Shown: positions 8,101 through 17,604, numbered from the stretch's first letter. The stretch: DNA of 64,000 nucleotides from Dehalococcoidia bacterium (GCA_014874385.1 JACWAE010000075.1:17695-81694); one strand, 5' to 3'. Notes: a model not told the origin generated them from the sequence alone. Translations and numbers: made by a program.

Positions 8101-9318
8101 ATGAGTGCTGAAGTTATACACGGCGGTACAATCACCTCGCCGCAGGGTTTTATCGCCGGTGCCACCTACGCGGGCATCAAGAGCAAGGGCGACAATCTCT
8201 TAGACCTGGGTATTCTCTGCTCGGAGGTGCCCTGCATCGCTGCTGGCGTCTTCACCACGAACAAGATCAGAGCAGCCCCGGTCCTGCTGTGCCAGCGTAA
8301 TCTCAAGGGCAGCCAGGCTCAAGCTATCGTAGTCAACAGCGGCTGCGCCAATGCCTGCACCGGCCAGCAGGGCATGGCCGGCGCTGAGCAGATGACGGCC
8401 TTGACCGCCCGAAACCTGGGGCTGCTGCCCGAAGAGGTGCTGGTCGCCAGCACCGGCGTTATCGGCAAGCAGCTCCCGATGCAGAAAATTCGAGATGGCA
8501 TCGAAAGCATAGTGCTATCTCCAGAAGGCGGACATACTCTGGCGAAGGCCATCATCACCACCGATACCCTCCCCAAAGAGATCGCAGTGAAAGTTAATCT
8601 GGGGCAGAATGAGGGCGAGATTATCATCGGCGGCATCGCCAAGGGAGCCGGCATGATCCACCCCGACATGGCTACCTTGCTCTGCTTCCTGACCACAGAT
8701 GCCGCTGTCTCACCTGCTTTCCTCAAGAAAGCGCTTCAGAGGGCTGTCGATGCCTCTTTCAATATGATTACCGTAGACGGGGACACCAGCCCCAATGACT
8801 CCGCAATCATACTGGCCAACGGACTCGCCGCAAACAAGGTACTCAAGGAAGGGAGCTCCAGAGCGAAGGAGTTCGAAGAGGCTCTGACTGAGGTCTGCCT
8901 TTTCCTCGCCAAGTCTATCGCCAGAGACGGAGAAGGCGCTACCAAGCTCATTCAAATCACCGTTGAAGGCGCGCTCACCATCGCCCAGGCGCGCAGCGGC
9001 GCTCGCATAGTTGCGGGCTCACCCCTGGTGAAATCGGCAGTGCACGGCTCCGACCCCAACTGGGGGCGCATCATCGCTGCGCTGGGGAGGAGCGGAGTGG
9101 ATATGGAGGAGACCAAGGTAGACCTCTACCTGGATAGCCTCTGCCTGATGAAAGAAGGCCGCCCGCTGCCCTTCGACCAGGCCCGGGCCAGGTCCATCCT
9201 GGACAGGGCAGGGGTGCCGATTAGGATATGCCTCAACCTTGGCGATGCCTCAGCCACCGCCTGGGGCTGCGACCTCTCCGAGGAGTACGTCACCATCAAC
9301 AGCGAATATACGACCTAG
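8101..9318 (+). CDS. argJ: Bifunctional ornithine acetyltransferase / N-acetylglutamate synthase
   Basis: A 405-aa full-length ArgJ. It transfers the acetyl group from N-acetylornithine to glutamate (and may use acetyl-CoA), recycling the acetyl group in arginine synthesis. The self-cleavage site is visible as DMATLLCF with the nucleophile Thr192, so the precursor should split into alpha and beta chains. GGIAKGAGMIHPD and the C-terminal SDPNWGRI block are family hallmarks. It stands alone, about 8.5 kb from argB-argD-argG-argH in this window, so arginine genes are in at least two transcription units. Confidence 0.95.
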   Translation: MSAEVIHGGTITSPQGFIAGATYAGIKSKGDNLLDLGILCSEVPCIAAGVFTTNKIRAAPVLLCQRNLKGSQAQAIVVNSGCANACTGQQGMAGAEQMTALTARNLGLLPEEVLVASTGVIGKQLPMQKIRDGIESIVLSPEGGHTLAKAIITTDTLPKEIAVKVNLGQNEGEIIIGGIAKGAGMIHPDMATLLCFLTTDAAVSPAFLKKALQRAVDASFNMITVDGDTSPNDSAIILANGLAANKVLKEGSSRAKEFEEALTEVCLFLAKSIARDGEGATKLIQITVEGALTIAQARSGARIVAGSPLVKSAVHGSDPNWGRIIAALGRSGVDMEETKVDLYLDSLCLMKEGRPLPFDQARARSILDRAGVPIRICLNLGDASATAWGCDLSEEYVTINSEYTT

Positions 9319-9344
9319 GTTTTTCGCACATGACGTCAGAATTT

Positions 9345-9371
9345 GGGTAGGTTGGAGCACCCGCTCCAATC
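9345..9371. repeat. Palindromic repeat, TTGGAGC/GCTCCAA core
   Basis: GGTAGGTTGGAGCACCCGCTCCAA forms a stem of TTGGAGC with GCTCCAA. It belongs to the same GTAGG-headed family as the other palindromes, with a different core. Similar copies are at 48361 and 49471. Confidence 0.6.
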
Positions 9372-9462
9372 TATCAAAAGAAACCTGCCATACACACCTT
9401 GCCCGCTCCCTAACTAGGTGCTAGAATTGGGTCAGACGCGGTAAGCCGGTCAAGGAGGACAC

Positions 9463-9744
9463 ATGCCAATACCGAGAGAACAGTTCGACGAAGGTCTGGA
9501 CGGTACCAGTTATAAAGTAATCGACTTCCTCAAGTCACATTCTACAGAGGCTTTCGAGGTCGATGAGGTAGTGGGGGGAGTATTCGCTCCGGCACCAGGC
9601 TCGAAGCAGGCCGCCCCTACTTCACCTGAAATGATGGCTAAATCGAAAAGGATGGAGTTCTTCCTGGCAGACCTGGTGCAGAAAGGGATGGTAGATAAGA
9701 GGACGATCGGTGATAAGACCTACTACTGCATTCACAAAGACTAG
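9463..9744 (+). CDS. Small winged-helix-like hypothetical protein
   Basis: 93 aa with an excellent ribosome-binding site (AAGGAGG about 6 bp before the ATG). The pattern of an N-terminal helix (YKVIDFLKSHS), a polar Ala/Pro-rich insert and a C-terminal helix plus beta-hairpin (FFLADLVQKGMVDKRTIGDKTYY) resembles a winged-helix DNA-binding fold, but no family motif is decisive. Function unknown. It is monocistronic, between argJ and the nitroreductase, with a GC-rich repeat just downstream. Confidence 0.65.
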   Translation: MPIPREQFDEGLDGTSYKVIDFLKSHSTEAFEVDEVVGGVFAPAPGSKQAAPTSPEMMAKSKRMEFFLADLVQKGMVDKRTIGDKTYYCIHKD

Positions 9745-9767
9745 CACAACAGGATATCAACAACAGG

Positions 9768-9862
9768 GAAGTGCAGAGGGGTAGAGCCCCTTTGCCAGGA
9801 GACTTGGGGGTGTCCCCCAGATCCTTTAAGTCCCCCCAAGAGTGGGGGATTTAGAGAGTCAA
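9768..9862. repeat. GC-rich dyad repeat, copy 2
   Basis: Shares GTGCAGAGGGG, CTTGGGGGTGTCCCCCAGAT and CCCCCAAGAGTGGGGG-type blocks with 3084-3182 in the same order and orientation. It lies 20-25 bp after a stop codon, as does copy 1. Confidence 0.7.
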
Positions 9863-9989
9863 AAAGATGCTTGTAAACGCCCTCGGCCCAACAGAGAGCA
9901 TAGAAAGCTAATAACCTCATTGGCTTGCCCACTATCTCAACTTTCGTGATTTCATCGGTGTTAAATTGGCCTTGGGGAGAGGAAAGAAA

Positions 9990-10511
9990 ATGGAGTTTAT
10001 GGAGGTCATTCGCAAAAGGAGGAGCATCAGGAGATTCAAGCCCGATCCCGTCCCCGAAGAAGAGCTTAAATATATTCTGGAAGCTGCCAGACTAGCGCCC
10101 TCATGGGCTAATACCCAGTGCTGGCATTTCATAGTAGTGACCGACCCTGAAATCAAGGGGAAGATAGGCGAAGCTGGATTCAGATGGAGTGCCAGAGGTC
10201 CGGCGATGATAGTGGCCTGCGCCGACCCCGCACAGTCTGGTTTTAGAGAAGACCAGTATTACTATCTCACGGACATAGGCATCGCCCTGGAACACCTGGT
10301 GCTGGCAGCGGTGGACCGAGGCCTGGGCACATGCTGGGTAGTGGGTTTTCACGAGGACCAGGTAAAAGAAATACTGGGTATCCCTGAGAACATACGCGTC
10401 ATCGCACTAACTCCTCTGGGCTATCCTGCTGAAGAGCCGTCTGCCAGGAGCAGGAAGAGCCTTGAGCAGATATTCAGCTACAACCGGTACGAGCAAAAAC
10501 AGAGCAAATAA
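9990..10511 (+). CDS. Nitroreductase family protein
   Basis: A 173-aa FMN-dependent nitroreductase-fold oxidoreductase. The ATG at 9990 is preferred over the tracked TTG because GGAGAGGAAAG precedes it. RKRRSIRRFKPDPVP (FMN phosphate contacts) opens the domain, followed by LEAARLAPSWANTQCWHF and the C-terminal GLGTCWVVGF and TPLGYPAEEP blocks. The natural substrate cannot be read from sequence. It is followed 45 bp later by a methyltransferase gene on the same strand. Confidence 0.88.
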   Translation: MEFMEVIRKRRSIRRFKPDPVPEEELKYILEAARLAPSWANTQCWHFIVVTDPEIKGKIGEAGFRWSARGPAMIVACADPAQSGFREDQYYYLTDIGIALEHLVLAAVDRGLGTCWVVGFHEDQVKEILGIPENIRVIALTPLGYPAEEPSARSRKSLEQIFSYNRYEQKQSK

Positions 10512-10556
10512 TGCCGATAAGTTATCACGATATAAGCGACAATACAGGAGAAGAAA

Positions 10557-11153
10557 GTGGCAGATAGTTCTCAGCAAGGACATTACCACGCGGGCATGTC
10601 CAGCAAAGCATTTCTCAACGCAGAACGCGTTATCCAGGAAATCAGCCTTAAGAATGGTGATAAGTTCCTGGATGTCGGATGTGGAGAAGGGCGTTTCTCG
10701 CTTGCTGTCTCAAAGCTCGTCGGCAACAAGGGTAAAGTGTATGCTCTTGATAGCTACGAAAAATCGATTGCTGTCTTGAAAGAACAGATACATCGAGATA
10801 ATATCAGCAACATCGAAGCAATCGTAGCCGATGTGACCAAAAAGATGCCGCTGCCCGATGCCATTATAGATGTGTGCCTGATGGCAAACGTAATGCACGG
10901 CTTCCTCGCTAACGGAGAGGTACCGGCTGTCATGACAGAGGCAGCCAGAGTCATGAAGGTAGGAAGTACGCTCGTTGTAGTGGAGTTCAAGAAAATCGCT
11001 GGTCCTCCGGGTCCTCCCATATCCATAAGGATGACCCCTGAGGAACTTGAGAACCTGATATCTGGATACGGCTTCGAAAAGCTTAGGGCCGTTGAGGTTG
11101 GCCAGATTCACTATGCCGCCATGTTCCGTACCGTGCCCCGGCACAGTAACTGA
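10557..11153 (+). CDS. Class I SAM-dependent methyltransferase
   Basis: 198 aa starting at GTG with AGGAGAAGAAA just upstream. Motif I is LDVGCGEGRFS (about 38-48), the acidic residue ending strand 2 is in YALDSYEKS, and motif IV is around DVCLMANVMHG. The Rossmann core is complete, and a short C-terminal GGPPGPP-like segment precedes the last helices. The domain resembles UbiE/arsenite methyltransferase-like class I enzymes, but no substrate domain is evident. Possibly co-transcribed with the nitroreductase. Confidence 0.85.
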   Translation: MADSSQQGHYHAGMSSKAFLNAERVIQEISLKNGDKFLDVGCGEGRFSLAVSKLVGNKGKVYALDSYEKSIAVLKEQIHRDNISNIEAIVADVTKKMPLPDAIIDVCLMANVMHGFLANGEVPAVMTEAARVMKVGSTLVVVEFKKIAGPPGPPISIRMTPEELENLISGYGFEKLRAVEVGQIHYAAMFRTVPRHSN

Positions 11154-11160
11154 GATAGCG

Positions 11161-11454
11161 TTAGGCTTCTGAGAACGGCTCCATCCAGAAAGAGAGATTA
11201 TCAATCCCTTGCTGGCATCTGAAAAGCTCCCTTATCTCATTTTGCTCTTCTTCATTAAGCGGCTTCTGGGAATCTAAGTAGCCTATAACCTGAGTAAAAG
11301 TAGAGGCGAACCTGCTGCCATCGTCACTCAGCGTGAATCTGCCGCATACATACAGGAGTTTTTTCCCCTTATGTTCTAACTCATTCCATTGATACCCGCT
11401 CAGCATGTCTCCATACCATTCTTCCCATTTTTTCTTAAATTCGTTGTCTATCAT
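11161..11454 (-). CDS. Hypothetical small acidic protein (97 aa)
   Basis: The start at ATG 11454 has GAGGAG about 6 bp upstream; the tracked longer form runs into the upstream gene. It is soluble and rich in Glu and Trp (KKWEEWYGDML), with no recognised family. It lies downstream of the PH-domain membrane protein on the same strand with a 43-bp gap and may be co-transcribed. It is convergent with the methyltransferase gene. Confidence 0.6.
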   Translation of the reverse strand: MIDNEFKKKWEEWYGDMLSGYQWNELEHKGKKLLYVCGRFTLSDDGSRFASTFTQVIGYLDSQKPLNEEEQNEIRELFRCQQGIDNLSFWMEPFSEA

Positions 11455-11497
11455 GACAAATCTCCTCAAATGAATTATTTGACATAACAACCAGGGC

Positions 11498-11956
11498 TCA
11501 GCCACGGCTTGCCGACTTCATCGCCCTGCCCGCCTGCTCCAGAAAAACGTCCCTGTTGGCCGGGGATATGACCACATTGCAGCCCCTGCTGCGCCTTATC
11601 TCCACCACGTTTTTAGACGAGGTAGCGAAACGGACCCCGCTGTAGGCAAACGCTTTCGCTCCCGAAGCAGACCTGACCTCCTCTATCGTGGAGAAAGGGA
11701 TATTCCAGGCGAAAGGCCCTCCGAAAACTATTCTGATCTTATCGCTGTATATCTGATAGCGCTGTGGCATGATTACCCTAAATAGCAGCGCATAGAAGAC
11801 GGCTATCCCGAACATCCCGAAAGCATCCGCCTTATTCTGGAAAAGTAGAACGCCGCCCATCACCAGAAACAAAACCAGGATGCCCCCCAGTAGTATCTTG
11901 AGCCATAGGTCCATTCCGGGTTTGTCCTCATAAAGCAAGAAAGCCGGACTTTTCAT
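11498..11956 (-). CDS. Membrane protein with bacterial PH-like domain
   Basis: 152 aa. Two hydrophobic segments (about 17-38 and 46-60) are followed by a beta-rich C-terminal domain (RYQIYSDKIRIVFG...IPFSTIEEVRSA). That pattern is typical of bacterial PH / YdbT-like domains attached to a membrane hairpin. Function is unknown in most members. The polar domain should face the cytosol. Probably co-transcribed with the 97-aa gene downstream. Confidence 0.6.
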   Translation of the reverse strand: MKSPAFLLYEDKPGMDLWLKILLGGILVLFLVMGGVLLFQNKADAFGMFGIAVFYALLFRVIMPQRYQIYSDKIRIVFGGPFAWNIPFSTIEEVRSASGAKAFAYSGVRFATSSKNVVEIRRSRGCNVVISPANRDVFLEQAGRAMKSASRG

Positions 11957-12115
11957 CTTAATGCCTGATTCAATTTAAACATATCACGCACCTGCCTGTC
12001 CAGGGGTTTGTCCATACCCTTCAAAAATAACGGTGAAAGCTATGAGGCAGCTGGTGATAATCAACAGAGCTACGGCATCTGGAAAATCTCCGGAGTGGAA
12101 TCATTCTCTGGTTGC

Positions 12116-12910
12116 TCATACCGTGAACCTGGCGACCCTTGGTGCTTCTAATAGCTCCCATCTGCCTTTTACGCCGCTGTCCAGCGCAGCCACCTCAATA
12201 TGCAGCATGGCGATACCGCAATCAAGGCGCTTGGATACGCCAAAGTCCAGCAGGGGGCTGTCTACCGAGACCGTGATACTGTCAGGTTCCACATTAAAGC
12301 GCCACGGCTGCCTGTTCACAGCGGAAGGCGCCAGCCTTGCAGCCTCCAGAGCAGCCTTAATCCAATTGGGCCATTCCTTCTCACCCAGCCCCGAAACCAT
12401 CTCCGCCAGTGGTTTGCGCCGGTGGAACATCCCGAAGCCCGTCTGCGCCCTTTCCCCCAAAGAGGAGACCTTTGCGGTGTGACCCACAGGGGTTACTGCA
12501 AATACTCTCTCTTTTTCTCCAGCGCTGACTGCTGATTCAGCGACCTCGCGGCGGAAAAACATAGAACCACCCACCCAGCACGTGCCCAGTCCCATAGCCG
12601 TGGCTTCGAGGACAATACCCTCTCCCGTATAGCCGATCTTCTCGTTGACATAAGGATCGTCAATATCCCCGATGAAAGCGATGAGAGAGGGAGCGCCTTT
12701 GACCTTGCCGTACGAGCCGGCTATGCCCCTGAGTACTCTGTCGGGTGATTCGGAGACCATCTCGGCACGAGCCTCAGTGTAGGGTCGGAATCCCCCGCAA
12801 ACCGTTTGAAGCTGGTTCAGTTGAGCTGGCTCCAAAGGGATGGAGTCGTATCTGCGTCTTGACCTTCTGAGCGGTATGGCATCATGCCATCGGGAAAACG
12901 GTATCTCCAT
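12116..12910 (-). CDS. Nitroreductase-like protein (TM1586 type)
   Basis: 264 aa. It has two half-domains of the nitroreductase fold: PLRRSRRRYDSIPLEP near the N-terminus, GEGIVLEATAMGLGTCWVGG in the middle and AALEAARLAPSAVNRQPWRF in the second half. The tandem layout matches the putative TM nitroreductase family (TM1586). An FMN or NAD(P)H role is inferred from family; substrate unknown. It is monocistronic, upstream of the sugar ABC operon on the same strand. Confidence 0.78.
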   Translation of the reverse strand: MEIPFSRWHDAIPLRRSRRRYDSIPLEPAQLNQLQTVCGGFRPYTEARAEMVSESPDRVLRGIAGSYGKVKGAPSLIAFIGDIDDPYVNEKIGYTGEGIVLEATAMGLGTCWVGGSMFFRREVAESAVSAGEKERVFAVTPVGHTAKVSSLGERAQTGFGMFHRRKPLAEMVSGLGEKEWPNWIKAALEAARLAPSAVNRQPWRFNVEPDSITVSVDSPLLDFGVSKRLDCGIAMLHIEVAALDSGVKGRWELLEAPRVARFTV

Positions 12911-13008
12911 GTATGTTACGCTCTTTTCAATGGCATGATGGCACTTTTTGAATAAAACTGCAATGATAAGGTGCGTAAGGTAATGCCATGAAGTGAACAG
13001 TGATATAA

Positions 13009-14112
13009 CTAACTCAGCAAAGTCTTCTGGGTCTCCTCATCGAAGGCCTGCATGTTAGCCATATTGAAGACGAGTTCGATCTCTTGTCCGGGCCTTGCCG
13101 GCGTGCGAGCATCGACCCGTGCTAAAAATGGCTTGTCGTCGCTTAACATATGGAGGAAGAACTCGTTCCCCATTAACTCGGTAACATCCACCTTGGCACG
13201 GATTGACGAGGCAATTATTCCCGGTGCCATGTATGCCGGAGAATGGATATCTTCCGGCCGGATGCCGAAAACGATTTTTTTGTCCAGGTATTTATCAAGT
13301 ATGCCCGCTTTTTCTTTGGGCACTGGCATCTGGAATGTCCCCGCATCCAGATAAATACCGTCCTGCCCGCTTTTCACAATTACATCGAAGAAGTTCATCG
13401 CTGGACTTCCGATGAAGCCCGCCACGAAGACGTTGCCAGGCTTTTCATACAGCTCCTGAGGTTTGCCGACCTGCTGCAAAACACCCGTTTTCATCACAGC
13501 GATGACCGTAGCCATAGTCATGGCTTCCACCTGGTCGTGGGTTACGTAAATGAAGGTAGTGCCCAGCCGCTGGTAGAGTTTGCTCAGCTCAGCGCGAGTC
13601 TGCACCCGGAGTTTTGCATCGAGATTGGAGAGAGGCTCATCGAGCAAGAACACCACTGGCTCCCGCACAATGGCTCGTCCCAGTGCCACTCGCTGGCGCT
13701 GTCCCCCGGAGAGCTGACGGGGCTTTCGTTTAAGCAGTTCCTCGATCCCCAGAATTCGTGCTGCTTCCTTTACTCTGCGCTCTATCTCAGGCTTAGGAGT
13801 TTTCCTAAGGCTGAGGCCGAACGCCATGTTATCGCGTACCGACATGTGCGGATAAAGGGCATATGATTGAAACACCATCGCTATGTCCCGGTCCTTGGGA
13901 GCTACATCATTGACCAGTTTTTCCCCGATATATATATTGCCGCTGGTGGGTACTTCCAGGCCTGAGATGAGGCGTAAAGCAGTGGTTTTTCCACAGCCAG
14001 AAGGCCCGACCAGGACCAGAAACTCCTTGTCGGGTATAGTTAGAGTCAAGTCGTTGACTGCTACAGTCTCACCGAATCGCTTGGTAATGTGCTCAAAACG
14101 TACTTCAGACAT
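13009..14112 (-). CDS. Sugar ABC transporter ATPase (MsmK/UgpC type)
   Basis: A 367-aa ATPase of the CUT1 family. Walker A GPSGCGKTT, Q-loop around MVFQSYALYPHMS, signature LSGGQRQRVALGRAI, Walker B VVFLLDEPLSNLD and H-loop THDQ are all intact. A C-terminal TOBE/regulatory domain (about 240-367) is present. It energises uptake through the two permeases encoded upstream (about 93 bp away). Last gene of the leftward importer operon. Confidence 0.92.
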   Translation of the reverse strand: MSEVRFEHITKRFGETVAVNDLTLTIPDKEFLVLVGPSGCGKTTALRLISGLEVPTSGNIYIGEKLVNDVAPKDRDIAMVFQSYALYPHMSVRDNMAFGLSLRKTPKPEIERRVKEAARILGIEELLKRKPRQLSGGQRQRVALGRAIVREPVVFLLDEPLSNLDAKLRVQTRAELSKLYQRLGTTFIYVTHDQVEAMTMATVIAVMKTGVLQQVGKPQELYEKPGNVFVAGFIGSPAMNFFDVIVKSGQDGIYLDAGTFQMPVPKEKAGILDKYLDKKIVFGIRPEDIHSPAYMAPGIIASSIRAKVDVTELMGNEFFLHMLSDDKPFLARVDARTPARPGQEIELVFNMANMQAFDEETQKTLLS

Positions 14113-14205
14113 ATCTCAATACCTATTTGGAACCGAACTTTGATTAACTGAATCAAAAGACCGATTACAAATTTTATCCTTTCCGCTGCTTTAAGTAAAC
14201 CGCTC

Positions 14206-15102
14206 CTACCCTTTAAGCGCTCCCGCTGTGATGCCCTCGACAAAGTACCGCTGCAGCGCGAAGAAGACGATCAGCGGTAATATCATCGAGATGAATGCGG
14301 CCGCAGTGAGCAGCTGCCACTGCGTGCCAAAAGAGCTGACCAGATTGTTTATTGTCAGGGTCATCGGCGCCTTGCTGGGAACCTGCAGGTAGACAAGAGC
14401 GACCAGCAGGTCATTCCATACCCAGAGGAACTGGAAAATAGCCAGCGAGGCGATTGCCGGAACCGACAATGGCAAGATTAGTCGGTAAAACACCCGCATA
14501 TTCGAGGCGCCGTCGAGATACGCCGATTCCAGCAGCTCTTTCGGCAGAGTGCCAAAAAACGTCGTCAGCAAGAAAACCGCAAAGGGCAGACCATAAGCAG
14601 TGTGTGCCAACCATATCCCAGGGAAACTACCCACTAAATGTGTATCTGTAAAGAAGCGCAATATCGGTATCAGGGTCGCCTGGATGGGCACAACAATCAG
14701 GGCGACCACCAAGATGAATAGAATGTTGCGTCCCGGGAATTTCATCCAGGCAAATGCGAATCCGGCGAAGGCCGCCACTATTACAGGAATTATTGTTCCG
14801 GGTACGGAGATTATCAGGCTGTTGATGAAGCTGCGTCCCATCCCATTCTGCGAAATTACAGTACTGTAGTTGTCCAGAGTGAACTTGAAAGGAGTTTGGA
14901 ATGCCGTCCACCATCCTGACGCGGCTACCTCTGTTGAGGGGCGGAAAGAGCTTACCAGCAAGCCAATGGTCGGAGTCAGCCACAATAAGCCTATGACGAT
15001 TATAATGACATGCAGGGGCAATCTTGAGAGGAACCTTCTCAGATGCACCAATATTCTCAAGAAGGTAGGCCTCATATCTACTGCTTCTTCAGCAGTACTC
15101 AT
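14206..15102 (-). CDS. Sugar ABC transporter permease, MalG type
   Basis: A 298-aa inner-membrane permease with six predicted helices. The EAA loop is ELLESAYLDGASNMRVFYRLILPLSVPAI (about 190-220), which docks to the ATPase. The C-terminus FVEGITAGALKG is the typical MalG-like end. Its start overlaps the stop of the MalF-type gene by 4 bp, indicating translational coupling. Confidence 0.92.
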   Translation of the reverse strand: MSTAEEAVDMRPTFLRILVHLRRFLSRLPLHVIIIVIGLLWLTPTIGLLVSSFRPSTEVAASGWWTAFQTPFKFTLDNYSTVISQNGMGRSFINSLIISVPGTIIPVIVAAFAGFAFAWMKFPGRNILFILVVALIVVPIQATLIPILRFFTDTHLVGSFPGIWLAHTAYGLPFAVFLLTTFFGTLPKELLESAYLDGASNMRVFYRLILPLSVPAIASLAIFQFLWVWNDLLVALVYLQVPSKAPMTLTINNLVSSFGTQWQLLTAAAFISMILPLIVFFALQRYFVEGITAGALKG

Positions 15103-16076
15103 TCCGTCCCTCCTTGAAATCTAACGCGGCGAATGCTGATGAACATTATGGGCAATATTGCCACAAAAAGTAACACAGCAAGAGCGCCGGCCTTGCCAAA
15201 ATCCGAATAATTAAACATCTCTTTGTACATCATGGTGGCTATTACATCTGTGTTGAAGTTGCCCGACGTCATCACCCACACTATGTCGAAGATCTTTAAG
15301 GCCTGGATGACCAGCGTAATCACGACAAGTGCAATCGTGGGAGCCAGCATTGGAATAATGATTCGCCGCGCTACCTGCAGTTCGTTCGCTCCGTCCACTC
15401 GCGCCGCTTCGATTACTTCGGTGGATATGCTCTTCAAGCCGGCAGAGAGAACTACCATAGCAAATCCTGTCCACATCCAGACGCCCACTATTATGATGGC
15501 AACGTTGTTGGTGTGAAATGGCGCCGGTAATATATGGTTAGTAAAAGGGACCGCCTGCTGCACCAGCCAGGCCTGGGGCTGAAGGCCGACCTTTGTGGTG
15601 ATCTCGTTGACAAGTCCAATTTGTTCGAACCCACCCGGTTTATAAGCGTACATAAACCTCCAGATAACGGATGCAGCCACAAAGGAGATAGCCATGGGAA
15701 TAAAAATAACTGCCTTTGCTACAGCCTCATATCGCACCCGTCCGGTCAGGATAGCGAAGAGGAGACCAAGGCCGACAGCGAGTAAAGTGAACAACGCTAT
15801 CCACAATATGTTGTTAAATATAGCATCCAGTGTGATCCGGTTGGTGAAGACGTAGATGTAGTTGCTAAAACCAACGTACGAAGAAGAATTCGCGTTCATG
15901 AAGCTCAGACGTATAGTGGCGACTACGGGATAGACCAGGAATATTGAGAGAAAGAGAAACGCCGGCAGCAGCCACAGCCAGGTAGATAAACGCCCTCGCC
16001 TGTTGATGGAGCGCCAATTTACGTGGATTTTGCCGGTGAGCCGGCTCCTGATGGTTGAACGGTGGCGGTCATTCAT
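15099..16076 (-). CDS. Sugar ABC transporter permease, MalF type
   Basis: A 325-aa permease with six predicted membrane segments after a basic N-terminal stretch (about 1-30). The EAA loop is VIEAARVDGANELQVARRIIIPML. It pairs with the MalG-type permease. Of AglF/MalF-like sequences it resembles the alpha-glucoside branch in general layout, but substrate cannot be read with certainty. Confidence 0.92.
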   Translation of the reverse strand: MNDRHRSTIRSRLTGKIHVNWRSINRRGRLSTWLWLLPAFLFLSIFLVYPVVATIRLSFMNANSSSYVGFSNYIYVFTNRITLDAIFNNILWIALFTLLAVGLGLLFAILTGRVRYEAVAKAVIFIPMAISFVAASVIWRFMYAYKPGGFEQIGLVNEITTKVGLQPQAWLVQQAVPFTNHILPAPFHTNNVAIIIVGVWMWTGFAMVVLSAGLKSISTEVIEAARVDGANELQVARRIIIPMLAPTIALVVITLVIQALKIFDIVWVMTSGNFNTDVIATMMYKEMFNYSDFGKAGALAVLLFVAILPIMFISIRRVRFQGGTE

Positions 16077-16180
16077 TGCATAACCATATCACGATACTGT
16101 TGCGGGGCAACCCCAATGGTTTTAAGGATTGCCCCGCGCTTCTTCGGGCAGCAATTCGTTAGACTTTTACGCTTATTTCA

Positions 16181-17515
16181 TCAATAGTTGGCTACAGCCA
16201 CAGACTCGATGTTCTGCAGGATACTATCGAGCTGGTCCGGATTCTGCAGGTAGTTCAGGACACCGGCCCAAAACGCATTCTCCACCGGTGCAGGCATAGC
16301 ATCATCCTGGCTGAAGCGGAAGATAGCAGCACTGCTCAGCTGCTTTGCTGCATTTTGCGTTACGATGTTGGGGTAATCGCTCAGCGGGACCTTGTTATTG
16401 ACCGAGGTGAAGCCGCCGCGCTTTACCCAGATGGCCTGCGCGCCTGCGGTAGATAGGTAGGTGACTAACGAGCGGACAGCCGGCGTATCCTTGAACGCTA
16501 CCACCAGGTCAGCACCGCCGGTTACCGCGTTCTGGTAAGCAGAGCTAATGACGGGGAAGGGGTAGAAGTTGTAGTCCGCACCGGCCACCAGGCTGGGGAA
16601 TTGCGTTGAGATGAACCCAGCTGCGAAGTCTCCCAAATAGTCCATAGCTGCCTTGGGTGGTGTCTCATAGGGCAGGTAAGTGCCGTCCTGGAAGTTTGTG
16701 GCTAGAATCGCAGTAGCTCCTCCAGGAACATAGCCCTGGGTCAATGCAACCTGGCCGAACATCTGGAAGGCGTCCTTGACCCTTGGATCTGTCCAGGGAA
16801 TCTGGTGGTTGACCCACTGGTCGCTGACGTCAGGGCCGTACTTACTTAACAGAATCTGATCGATCCAGTCGGCACCCGGCCAGCCGCTAGCCGCGCCGCT
16901 TTCCACCGCTATGGACCACGGGTATGCCGGTGTCGCCTTCGCCGCTACGATTTGATCGGAAAGCGCTATCATTTCATCCCAGGTCTGGGGAGTGGTCCAG
17001 TTGTTAGCTGTAAACGTTTTGGGGTTGTACCATATAGTCCCCTTGCTAGAGGCTTTCATGAAGATGGCATACAAGTTCCCACTCACAGTTCCGAGATCGA
17101 CCCACCCTTTCGCATAGTCCTGGTTGATCGTTGTCATGTCGAGGAAATTATTCAGTGGTATCAAATCTCCTTCATTGGCCAGTGTCTGCATCAGCCCCGG
17201 ATTGGGGAGTATAGCGATGTCAGGAGGGGTACCAGCCTCTATGCGAGTCTTAAGGATAGCATTCAGGTCTCGAGTACCGGTAAAATATACGATACCACCT
17301 GTATCATGTTGCCACGGCTCGACCATGGCGTTGAAACTAGCCAGCTCTTCGCCTCCCCACGTTCCGAGTACCTCAACGTCGCCAATCGGCGATACGGTAG
17401 GTGTGGGAGTCGTCGTGGGCGTTGTCGTACAGGCAAAAGAGCCCAGCAAAGCCACGACAATCACCATCACCACCCCCAGCCAGAGCTTGCCGCGATGTAA
17501 TGGAACCTTTCTCAT
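16181..17515 (-). CDS. Sugar ABC transporter substrate-binding lipoprotein
   Basis: 444 aa. The N-terminal signal ends in the lipobox-like LGSFAC (Cys29), followed by a Thr/Pro-rich linker (TTTPTTTPTPT) that tethers the protein outside the membrane. The remainder is a family-1 extracellular solute-binding domain (MalE/AglE-like) with many Trp and Tyr residues expected for sugar stacking. The ribosome-binding site AAAGGAGG lies 9 bp upstream. First gene of the operon, about 104 bp before the MalF-type gene. No glycosidase or regulator gene is adjacent, so the sugar is unknown. Confidence 0.9.
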   Translation of the reverse strand: MRKVPLHRGKLWLGVVMVIVVALLGSFACTTTPTTTPTPTVSPIGDVEVLGTWGGEELASFNAMVEPWQHDTGGIVYFTGTRDLNAILKTRIEAGTPPDIAILPNPGLMQTLANEGDLIPLNNFLDMTTINQDYAKGWVDLGTVSGNLYAIFMKASSKGTIWYNPKTFTANNWTTPQTWDEMIALSDQIVAAKATPAYPWSIAVESGAASGWPGADWIDQILLSKYGPDVSDQWVNHQIPWTDPRVKDAFQMFGQVALTQGYVPGGATAILATNFQDGTYLPYETPPKAAMDYLGDFAAGFISTQFPSLVAGADYNFYPFPVISSAYQNAVTGGADLVVAFKDTPAVRSLVTYLSTAGAQAIWVKRGGFTSVNNKVPLSDYPNIVTQNAAKQLSSAAIFRFSQDDAMPAPVENAFWAGVLNYLQNPDQLDSILQNIESVAVANY

Positions 17516-17575
17516 TACGGATACCTCCTTTCATTGTGCTGCCCAAAAGAATCGTATCAGATTATAGATTACAAA

Positions 17576-17604
17576 GTCATAACATGTAACACTTGAAATG
17601 TCAA
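17576..17604 (-). promoter_or_regulatory. Promoter of the sugar importer operon
   Basis: TTGACA (17599-17604, minus strand), 17-bp spacer, TATGAC (17576-17581). A second -10-like TATAAT lies about 10 bp further downstream. It is about 60 bp upstream of the binding-protein start. Confidence 0.6.
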
